A DNA stretch of 64,000 bases, from NCBI GenBank assembly GCA_003168255.1, contig PMSU01000083.1, positions 15,515 to 79,514 on the forward strand, given 5' to 3'. The position numbers and the translations under genes are program-made. Shown here piece after piece: positions 57,378-64,000 of the stretch. The stretch is from Actinomycetota bacterium. Its GTDB lineage: Bacteria; Actinomycetota; Actinomycetes; Streptosporangiales; Streptosporangiaceae. Position 1 is the stretch's first letter; each line of letters starts with the position of its first letter. Below the pieces are notes generated by a model. It had not been told where the DNA came from. It saw nothing but the letters and a program-made list of their open reading frames with translations, and made no database searches.

Positions 57378-59798
57378 ATGTCCATCAAGGTGGCTTGCGT
57401 GCGTTCGCGCGCTATGGCGGGGCCGGCCCGCCGGGCGCTGACGGTGGTGGCCGGGCTGGTGGTGCTGGCTGGCCCGGCGGCGGGGGTGGCTAACGCCAGC
57501 CTGGCACCGGCGCTTGGCTGGTCGCCGATGACCTCCCCTGGAACCTATGGCTACGGCACGGTAAAGCTGGGCCACGCCGCCTCCCAGGTGTTCACGCTCA
57601 CCAACTCCGGCAGCGGACCATCCCGGCGGCTGAAGATCACCCTGACCGGTTCGGCGGCGTTCAGCAAGATGAGTGGCTCCTGCGGGGGGATCAGCCTGGG
57701 CCCGGGCACGTCGTGCAGCGTCACCGTCAAATATGCTCCCACCAGCCATGGGCAGACCGATACCGCCACGTTAACCGCCGTCAGCGGCACGATCACCGCC
57801 AGCGTGGCCCTGCAAGGGGCGGCGGCGAAGGCCTCTCCTGCCCTCACGGGCAGCCCGGGCGCGGGCGGGACGGCCGGCAGCGCCACGGTGACCGACACGG
57901 CCAAGCTGTCGGGCGGCTCGTCCCCGACAGGCACGATCGAGTTCAAGCTGTATGGCCCCAGCATGGGCCCCAGCTGCTCGGGGGGCCCGGTGGATGACGA
58001 GACCCTGACCGTCAGCGGCGACGGCAAGTACACCACACCGGCAGGTGCCACCCCGTCGCAGGCGGGCACCTACTGGTGGACCGTCAGCTACAGCGGCGAC
58101 ACCGCGAACAACCCGGCCGCCGTGACGTGCGGCGCGCAGTCGGTGGCTATCACCATGGCCTCCCCGGTCATCGCGACGGCGCCCAGCGCGGGCGGGGCGG
58201 TCGGCACGGCGGTGACCGACGCCGCGGCGCTGGCCGGCGGCGACAACCCCACCGGCACGATCGAGTTCACCCTGTACGGTCCCAGTCCGGCCGCCGGCTG
58301 CTCGGGCACGCCGGTGTTCGACCAGGGCGTGGCCGTCAGCGGCGACGGCGGCTACACCAGCCCGTCATTCACCCCTGCCCAGCCGGGCAGCTACTGGTGG
58401 GCCGCCAGCTACAGCGGCGACACCAGCAACAACCCGGTAGCCTCCGGCTGCGACCAGCAGCCGGTGACCGTCAGCAAGGCGACTGCGGCCCTGGCGGCGG
58501 CGCCGGGCGCGACCGGGATGGGAACGGCCGGCACCACAGCGGTGACCGATACCGCGGCGCTGGCCGGCAGCGACAACGCCACCGGGACGATCGAGTTCAC
58601 GCTCTATGGCCCCAGCGCGACCGCGAGCTGCACCGGCACGCCGGTGTTCGACCAGGGCGTGCCCGTCAGCGGCGACGGCAGCTACACCAGCCCGTCGTTC
58701 ACCCCTGCCCAGCCGGGCAGCTACTGGTGGATCGCCAGCTACAGCGGCGACACCAACAACAACCCGGCCGCCACCACCTGCGGCAGCCAGTCGGTCACCA
58801 TCAATGCAGCCTCCCCCGCCATCTCCGCGACCGCGAGCGCGGGCGGCCCGGCCGGCACCACCACCCTGACCGACACCGCCACGCTGGCCGGCAGCGACAA
58901 CGCTACCGGGACGATCGAGTTCACCCTGTACGGCCCCAGTGCGACCGCCAGCTGCACCGGCACACCGGTGGATGACGAGACCGTGCCCGTCAGCGGCGAC
59001 GGGACTTACACCACTCCGGCGGGTGCCATCCCGACGCAGGTGGGCACCTACTGGTGGATCGCCAGCTACAGCGGCGACACCGCGAACAACCCGGCAGCCA
59101 CCAGTTGCGGCAGCCAATCGGTCACCCTCAGCATCGGCACCCCGGTCTTCGAGATCGACCCGTCCTTGGGCCCGTTCCCGGTTGGCACAGCGGTGAGCGA
59201 CACGGTCACCGTGGCCGGCGGTGCCTCACCCACCGGGACACTCGACTTCGAGCTGTCCGGCCCATCTGTGAATTGCCTCGGCGGCGGCGGCATGTTCCAG
59301 ACTGTGCCCGTGAACGGCGATGGCACCTACACCAGCCCGTCGGTCACCCCCGGCCTGCCGGGCACCTACTGGTGGTACATCAGCTACAGCGGCGACACCA
59401 ACAACGCACCATACGACCCCTTCCAATGCGAGACTGAAACACAACTGATTCTCTGGGCCACCCCCGCTCTCACGACCAGCCCGAGCGCGGGCGGCCCGCC
59501 TGGCACAACGGTGACCGACACGGCCAGCTTCCCCGTTAGCCAGCCTCCCGGCGGTGGCATCGAGTTCACTCTGTATGGCCCCAGCGCGACCCCCAACTGC
59601 ACCGGCACGCCGGTCGACGACGAGACCGCCCGCCTCAGCCCAGAAGGCGGCGGACTCTGGGGTGCCACCACCCCGGCAGGCGCCACCCCGACGCAACCGG
59701 GCACCTACTGGTGGATCGCCAGCTACAGCGGCGATAACACCTACTACTACCCGGCCACCACCAACTGCGGCGACGAGTCGGTCACCATCACGCCCTGA
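57378..59798 (+). CDS. Large secreted protein: anchor domain and six Ig-like repeats
   Basis: The start at ATG 57378 gives 806 residues. The signal peptide is ARRALTVVAGLVVLAGPAAGVANA. A choice-of-anchor-D/HYDIN-like domain follows (about 30-150, YGTVKLGHAASQVFTLTNSGSGP). Six repeats of about 105 residues come next, each with GTIEFTLYGPS...C, PV(D/F)..VSGDG.YT(T/S)P, QPG(S/T)YWW..SYSGDT.NNPA..TCG and a Cys pair that may form a disulfide. The ends of the array are more diverged than repeats 2-4. There is no LPxTG or membrane anchor, so it is presumably released or wall-associated. It is probably an adhesin or structural protein. Confidence 0.85.
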   Translation: MSIKVACVRSRAMAGPARRALTVVAGLVVLAGPAAGVANASLAPALGWSPMTSPGTYGYGTVKLGHAASQVFTLTNSGSGPSRRLKITLTGSAAFSKMSGSCGGISLGPGTSCSVTVKYAPTSHGQTDTATLTAVSGTITASVALQGAAAKASPALTGSPGAGGTAGSATVTDTAKLSGGSSPTGTIEFKLYGPSMGPSCSGGPVDDETLTVSGDGKYTTPAGATPSQAGTYWWTVSYSGDTANNPAAVTCGAQSVAITMASPVIATAPSAGGAVGTAVTDAAALAGGDNPTGTIEFTLYGPSPAAGCSGTPVFDQGVAVSGDGGYTSPSFTPAQPGSYWWAASYSGDTSNNPVASGCDQQPVTVSKATAALAAAPGATGMGTAGTTAVTDTAALAGSDNATGTIEFTLYGPSATASCTGTPVFDQGVPVSGDGSYTSPSFTPAQPGSYWWIASYSGDTNNNPAATTCGSQSVTINAASPAISATASAGGPAGTTTLTDTATLAGSDNATGTIEFTLYGPSATASCTGTPVDDETVPVSGDGTYTTPAGAIPTQVGTYWWIASYSGDTANNPAATSCGSQSVTLSIGTPVFEIDPSLGPFPVGTAVSDTVTVAGGASPTGTLDFELSGPSVNCLGGGGMFQTVPVNGDGTYTSPSVTPGLPGTYWWYISYSGDTNNAPYDPFQCETETQLILWATPALTTSPSAGGPPGTTVTDTASFPVSQPPGGGIEFTLYGPSATPNCTGTPVDDETARLSPEGGGLWGATTPAGATPTQPGTYWWIASYSGDNTYYYPATTNCGDESVTITP

Positions 59799-59815
59799 CT
59801 ACAGCAGGCGCGGAC

Positions 59816-60832
59816 ATGATCGCCTCCCAGGCGCACACGCTGGTCGACCTCGGCAGCACCCACTTCCACCGGAGCGACTACCAGCAGGCCATCGACTGCT
59901 ACGGTCAGGCCCTCACCCTGGCCTACGAGCTGGATGACCGCTTCATGCTCGCCCGGGCCCTGGGCAGCCTGGCCACCGTCCATTGCGCGCTGGGCCGTTA
60001 CGGCGAGGCGATCCAGGGCCACCAGCAGGCCCTGGAGGTATGGCGCGACCTGAACGACCAGCTAGGCGAGGTCATCAACCTGTACAACCTCGGCCTGGCC
60101 TACCAACGGCAAGGCTGCTACCAGGAAGCCAGCAACGCGCAGCAGCAGTCCCTGGCCCTGTGCCGTGAACTGGACGACCAGTACGGCGTGGTCTATGCGC
60201 TCAACGCGCTGGGAGAGATCAGCTGCCACCAAGGCCAGCACGAGCAGGCGGAAAGCTACCTGCAGCAGGCCCTGCAGGTCAGCTGCTCGCTCGGCGCCCG
60301 GTCGCTCGAACCCGTCGCGCTGACCAGGCTGGCCGACGTCTACGGTCAGCAGCACCGCACCGGCGAGGCCACCACGCACTACAAGCGGGCGCTGGCCATC
60401 TGCCGGGAGACCGGCAGCCCCGACGGCGAAGCCGACGCACTCATCGGCACCAGCCACATCCTGGTAGCCACCGGCCAGATCACCCAGGCCCAGGCCTGCC
60501 TCACCACCGCACTGACCCTCGCCCGCCAGACCCGCGACCCCTACCAGCAAGCCCGCGCCCTACAGGGCCTGGCCACCGCCTGCCACGCCGGCGGCCAGCA
60601 CGACCAAGCCGGCCAGCACGAACAGCAGGCCCGCGACATCCACACGGCCCTCGGCATCACCCTTCCCGCCACCACCTACACACAGCCGCTGGGCAGCCCA
60701 ACACCAGGCAAGCAAGCGCCTTCAAGAAACGAGCGAAGGACTGAGACGTGCAGGAAGTTCCATCAGGACTTCAAGGAGGACTCGGTCAGGCTGGTGGTTG
60801 TAGCGCGTGAGAGCTACATGACGGTACGCTAG
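59816..60832 (+). CDS. TPR-repeat protein ending in an IS3 fragment
   Basis: About 260 residues form six to seven tetratricopeptide repeats (SDYQQAIDCYGQALTLAYEL, GRYGEAIQGHQQALEVWRDL, GCYQEASNAQQQSLALCREL and so on), resembling the C-terminal TPR region of AfsR/SARP- or NB-ARC-type regulators. No upstream domain is present. The last ~35 residues include CRKFHQDFKEDSVRLVV, the N-terminus of an IS3-type OrfA transposase, so the natural C-terminus was replaced by an insertion remnant. It starts 17 bases after the Ig-repeat gene and may be co-transcribed with it. Confidence 0.75.
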   Translation: MIASQAHTLVDLGSTHFHRSDYQQAIDCYGQALTLAYELDDRFMLARALGSLATVHCALGRYGEAIQGHQQALEVWRDLNDQLGEVINLYNLGLAYQRQGCYQEASNAQQQSLALCRELDDQYGVVYALNALGEISCHQGQHEQAESYLQQALQVSCSLGARSLEPVALTRLADVYGQQHRTGEATTHYKRALAICRETGSPDGEADALIGTSHILVATGQITQAQACLTTALTLARQTRDPYQQARALQGLATACHAGGQHDQAGQHEQQARDIHTALGITLPATTYTQPLGSPTPGKQAPSRNERRTETCRKFHQDFKEDSVRLVVVARESYMTVR

Positions 60833-60857
60833 TAGGCGTTCCGTCAGGGAGGTTGCC

Positions 60858-61277
60858 ATGGCCGCCAGCACGTCGTTTCGGATTAGCGACACCGCCAGGG
60901 CCCGGCTGGCCGTGCGTGCCGTCCGCGAGGGCATGACTGCCACCGCGCTGCTCGGCCAGCTCATCGTGGAGGGCATCGACCAGCTGGACTACCCGGGAAT
61001 CATCTTCCGGGGCCCCGCGCACGACCGGCGCGCCGCGCTGGCCGCCGGCCCGGACGTCTGGGAGGTCATCGCGCGGCTGCAAGAACTCGACGGCAGCGAG
61101 GAACAGCGGATCAGCGTGCTAGGCGCCGAGTCGGGCCTGCACCCACGCCTGGTCCGCATCGCGCTGGACTATGCCGCCGGGCAACCGCAGGAGGTCCGGG
61201 ACCGGATCGCGCGCAACCAGGCCATGGCCGAGCGGAGCCGCGCGATGTCGCGGCAGCGTGCGGCACTGCTGGGGTGA
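60858..61277 (+). CDS. Antitoxin partner of DUF5615 toxin (DUF433-like)
   Basis: The 139-residue protein has SFRISDTARARLAVRAVREGMTATALLGQLIVEGIDQL (ribbon-helix-helix-like), a DUF433-like segment YPGIIFRGPAHDRRAALAAGPDVWEVIARLQEL, and a helical tail. The stop overlaps the toxin start (GTGA). By analogy with DUF433/DUF5615 pairs it is the antitoxin and DNA-binding part. Confidence 0.75.
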   Translation: MAASTSFRISDTARARLAVRAVREGMTATALLGQLIVEGIDQLDYPGIIFRGPAHDRRAALAAGPDVWEVIARLQELDGSEEQRISVLGAESGLHPRLVRIALDYAAGQPQEVRDRIARNQAMAERSRAMSRQRAALLG

Positions 61278-61609
61278 CATCCTTCCTGATCGATGAGATG
61301 TTCCCGGCGGCCGCCGCCGTGCTCCTGCGCGACACCTACGGCCGCGACGCAGTCCACGTCGCCGAGATCGGCCTGCAGGCGGCCGACGACGCGGATGTGG
61401 CCGCTGCCGCCCGGGCGGGAAACCGGGCCGTCGTCACCGAGAACGTCGCGGACTTCGCCGCCGAACGCGATGTCGTACTCGTCTTCGTGCTGAAGAAGAA
61501 CCTGCCCGCAGGAGGCGGGCAGACCTCCGGGCTCGCGAAGATCCTCGACTGCTGGGCACAAGACCATCCCGACCCCTACCTCGGCCCGCACTGGCCAACG
61601 ACAGACTGA
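61274..61609 (+). CDS. DUF5615 PIN-like toxin
   Basis: The 111-residue protein has SFLIDEMFPAAAAVLL (first acidic residue), VHVAEIGLQAADDADVAAAARAGNRAVVTENVADFAAERDVVLVFVLKKN. This is the DUF5615 PIN-like fold, with conserved D/E and the T-E-N-xx-D-F motif expected to bind metal for RNA cleavage. It is translationally coupled to the upstream antitoxin. A truncated second copy is at 28100-28320. Confidence 0.8.
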   Translation: MTSFLIDEMFPAAAAVLLRDTYGRDAVHVAEIGLQAADDADVAAAARAGNRAVVTENVADFAAERDVVLVFVLKKNLPAGGGQTSGLAKILDCWAQDHPDPYLGPHWPTTD

Positions 61610-61891
61610 ACGGGCAACGCCTCCGCAACACGCACACCACGCGGCATGTGCGGACGACGAGTCAGGGGCTTCGGGATCGATCTGATCCCGGAGCTCGTCC
61701 GCACCGGGCGCGCACGGGGAAGGGGAGCGCGGTCGCCCCGAAATCCTCGCGCTGCCGGATCGCTTACAACCGGCGTACCAGAAAGTCTTGAAAGAAATCG
61801 GGGAGGTGGTGTCGGATCGGGGCAGGGGTGTTCGTAGCAGGGGTGAGAGGCTGCCCGCGAGGGGCGCCCCGGACCACGGGAGATGATCGGG
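61610..61891. other. Intergenic, no gene seen
   Basis: The upstream region of the YCII/sigma operon. No frame supported. Confidence 0.4.
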
Positions 61892-62215
61892 ATGCAGTAC
61901 CTGGTTTCGGTGATCGATGACACGGCCGGCCTGGCCACCCCGGACGAGATGGCGGCGATCGACGTGTTCAACGGCCGGCTCGAGGCGGCGGGTCACTGGG
62001 TTTTCGCCGGCGGCCTCGCGGCGCCCGGCTCGGCCACCGTCATCGACAACCGGGGCGGGGAGGCGATGGTCACCGACGGGCCCTTCCTGGAGTCGAAGGA
62101 GTATCTCGCCGGCTTCTGGATCATCCAGGCCGCCGACCTCGACGTGGCGCTCAAGCTCGCCGCCGAGGGGTCCAGGGCCTGCAACCGGAAGGTCGAGGTG
62201 CGGCCGTTCCGGTGA
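61892..62215 (+). CDS. YCII/DGPF-domain protein
   Basis: The start at ATG 61892 has GGGAG nine bases upstream; the ATG at 61883 overlaps the Shine-Dalgarno. The 107 residues include MQYLVSVIDDTAG, HWVFAGGLAAPGSATVI and the eponymous TDGPFLESKEYLAGFWII. YCII/DGPF proteins are frequently encoded next to ECF42-type sigma factors, as here, where the stop overlaps the sigma gene start (GTGA). The role is unknown. Confidence 0.87.
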   Translation: MQYLVSVIDDTAGLATPDEMAAIDVFNGRLEAAGHWVFAGGLAAPGSATVIDNRGGEAMVTDGPFLESKEYLAGFWIIQAADLDVALKLAAEGSRACNRKVEVRPFR

Positions 62216-63444
62216 GCGCAGCCGACGCCACCGAGGCGGTCACCCGGGCCTGCCAGGAGGAATGGGCCCGGGTGGTCGCCACCCTGACCCGGCGTTTCGG
62301 TGACCTCGACATCGCCGAGGAGGCAGCGGCCGAGGCATTCGCGACCGCCGTGGCGCGGTGGCCGGCCGACGGCGTACCCCCCCGCCCCGGCGCCTGGCTG
62401 ACCACCACCGCCACCCGCAAGGCCATCGACCGGATCCGGCGCGAGAACAACCGCGGCGACAAGCACAAAGAGGCCCAGATGCTGTCCCACAACGACCCGC
62501 CCGAGCCGCCCGGCGCCCTCGACGACGACCGGCTCCGGCTGATCTTCACCTGCTGCCACCCAGCGCTGGCGATGCAGGCCCGGGTGGCGCTGACGCTGCG
62601 CCTGGTCGCCGGCCTGACCGTGCCCCAGATCGCCCGCGCCTTCCTGGTCCCCGAGACCACCATCGGGCAGCGGATCACCCGCGCGAAAGCCAAGATCACG
62701 GCGGCCCGCATCCCGTACCGGGTGCCATCCGCGGACGATCTCCCCGCACGCGCCGGCGGCGTCCTGGCCGTCCTGTACCTCGTCTTCAACGAGGGCTACC
62801 TGGCCACCGGCCCCGGCACCGATCCCGTCCGGCACGACCTGACCGCCGAGGCGATCCGGCTCACCCGCCTGACCCGCGCCCTCCTGCCCGCCGACGGCGA
62901 GGCAGCCGGGCTGCTCGCGCTGATGCTCCTCACCCAGGCCCGCCGCACCGCCCGGGTCTCGGCCAGCGGCGAACTGGTCACCCTCGCCGACCAGGACCGC
63001 GGCACCTGGGACGCCGCGCTGATCGCCGAGGGCCACCAGCTGGTCCGCGACCGCCTGGCCACCCAGGTCGCGCCGGGCCGCTACCAGATCCTCGCCGCGA
63101 TCAGCGCCGTGCACACCTCCGCCCGCGACATACGCGACACCGACTGGCCGCAGGTCCTCACCCTCTACGACCAGCTCACCCGCCTCGACCCCTCACCGGT
63201 CATCGCCCTCAACCGGGCCATCGCGGTCGCCGAGATCGACGGCCCGCAGGCAGCACTGGCCGCCGTCGACCGCCTCGCGGACAGGCTGGTCGGCTACCAC
63301 GCCTACCATGCGACCCGCGCCGACCTGCTGCGTCGGCTAGGCCGCAGCCACCAGTCACGCGCGGCCTACGACACAGCCATCGAACTGGCAGGCAACACCG
63401 CCGAAACCGCCTACCTGACACGCCGCCGCGACCAGCTCGGATAG
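62212..63444 (+). CDS. ECF42-type RNA polymerase sigma factor
   Basis: The 410-residue protein has sigma region 2 (ATLTRRFGDLDIAEEAAAEAFATAVARWP...PGAWLTTTATRKAIDRIRREN) and region 4 (RVALTLRLVAGLTVPQIARAFLVPETTIGQRITRAKAKI). The long C-terminal extension of TPR-like helices (LYLVFNEGYLATGPG, TDWPQVLTLYDQLTRLDPSPVIALNRAIAVAEIDG) defines ECF42 and replaces an anti-sigma factor. It is coupled to the DGPF gene. Confidence 0.92.
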   Translation: MSAADATEAVTRACQEEWARVVATLTRRFGDLDIAEEAAAEAFATAVARWPADGVPPRPGAWLTTTATRKAIDRIRRENNRGDKHKEAQMLSHNDPPEPPGALDDDRLRLIFTCCHPALAMQARVALTLRLVAGLTVPQIARAFLVPETTIGQRITRAKAKITAARIPYRVPSADDLPARAGGVLAVLYLVFNEGYLATGPGTDPVRHDLTAEAIRLTRLTRALLPADGEAAGLLALMLLTQARRTARVSASGELVTLADQDRGTWDAALIAEGHQLVRDRLATQVAPGRYQILAAISAVHTSARDIRDTDWPQVLTLYDQLTRLDPSPVIALNRAIAVAEIDGPQAALAAVDRLADRLVGYHAYHATRADLLRRLGRSHQSRAAYDTAIELAGNTAETAYLTRRRDQLG

Positions 63445-63634
63445 CGCCGCCCGCCAACCCCGATCGAACCCCGTGCAAAAGCGGCGGCCGGCCCCGATGG
63501 AATACTCGGCGCGGGCCAGAGGCAAGTGAAGCATCGGCACCTGCTCTCCGGCGGAACCGGGCAGGTCCCAGCCGAGCTGAACGGCGTGCTCGAGGCCATC
63601 ACCGCAGCGCGCACAGCAGTCCCGGATCGCCGCG

Positions 63635-64000
63635 ATGACCATCGGCCAGGTCGCCCGCCGCAGCGATGGCGTCTTCGTGCACCTCGGCAAATGCGAGATC
63701 CCAACCCCCGAACCTCTCAGCAGCCTGCTGATCCAGCTGATAGAAAACGGCAAGTCACACACTGGCGTGGGCTCCCCAGCCCAGACCCAGTGGCTGTTCC
63801 CCGGCGGGCTGCCCGGCCGCCCGATCACCGCCAAGCACCTCGCCGACCGCCTCCGCAGACTCGGCATCCCAACCCAGCCCCACGACGATCGGCCCTAATC
63901 GACCTCGCCGCGCAACTCCCCGCCGGCGTCCTCGCTGACCTGCTCAACCTGCACCCCACCACCGCCGCCAAATGGGCACACGAGGCAGGAGGCGACTGGT
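63635..64000 (+). pseudogene. Tyrosine-recombinase-like protein, frameshifted and cut by window
   Basis: The frame reads MTIGQVARRSDGVFVHLGKCEIPTPEPLSSLL, QWLFPGGLPGRPITAKHLADRLRRLGIPTQP and then stops at 63897. A one-base shift restores RRSALIDLAAQLPAGVLADLLNLHPTTAAKWAHEAGGDW to the window end. This is the C-terminal part of a common actinobacterial recombinase-like family (LFPGxxPGRPI...LA..LPA.VLA..L). The sequence between 63445 and 63635 has no matching N-terminal part, so it is truncated at both ends of the visible piece. It is unlike the integrase at 56722. Confidence 0.7.

Overview
The window is high-GC DNA (roughly two thirds G+C by eye) from an actinomycete. Supporting signs are GTG/TTG starts with strong Shine-Dalgarno sites, IdeR/DtxR-type iron boxes, large LuxR (LAL) regulators, an F420-type LLM oxidoreductase, a YCII/ECF42-like sigma pair and abundant small toxin-antitoxin (TA) modules. 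The family mix fits Streptosporangiales-like or related soil actinomycetes, but I cannot name a genus.

The organising feature is a tRNA-Ala(GGC) gene at 1384-1456 followed by four further copies of its 3' half, starting exactly at the anticodon loop, at about 4617, 17814, 49129 and 55446. Three of the four (4617, 17814, 55446) are flanked on both sides by the same paired direct repeat (GTACAGCA-type), always 105 bp upstream and about 30 bp downstream of the core. This is the layout expected of attP-like junctions between tandemly accreted integrative elements. The window therefore reads as a composite genomic island built by repeated integration at one tRNA gene, with integrase remnants at 56722-57036 and, of a different type, at the right edge.

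Layout. 1-1004: two IdeR/DtxR iron boxes, one in front of a HugZ/DUF2470-like protein. 1384-4616: tRNA, a HicB-HicA pair and an Mrr-type nuclease with a coiled-coil front end. 4617-17813: an Xre/DUF6036 TA-like pair with a palindromic operator, three LAL regulators (one with an internal deletion and a frame-shifted patch), a DUF302 protein, a frameshifted aquaporin and two alpha/beta hydrolases. 17814-49128: a TetR-controlled oxidoreductase operon (tautomerase, FAD monooxygenase, LLM oxidoreductase), a methyltransferase/AhpD-like pair, a phosphotransferase, a second HicBA, IS debris, a collapsed LuxR regulator, two small zinc-ribbon membrane proteins sharing an unusual promoter architecture, VOC and GNAT enzymes, RidA, an MFS exporter, VapBC, YciO, MarR/epoxide hydrolase, Xre/SDR, and pseudogenes. 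49129-55445: SRPBCC proteins, hydrolases, TetR, a VOC protein and a damaged TA pair. 55446-64000: GNAT, integrase remnant, a six-repeat secreted Ig-like protein, a TPR protein, a DUF5615 TA pair, YCII/ECF42 and a frameshifted recombinase fragment.

Gene decay is pervasive: at least ten genes carry frameshifts, in-frame stops or truncations, and several are visibly second copies of an intact module elsewhere in the window. This fits an island that repeatedly gains and erodes cargo. Intact cargo is mostly TA/defence, single-component regulators with their target enzymes, and small detoxification enzymes.
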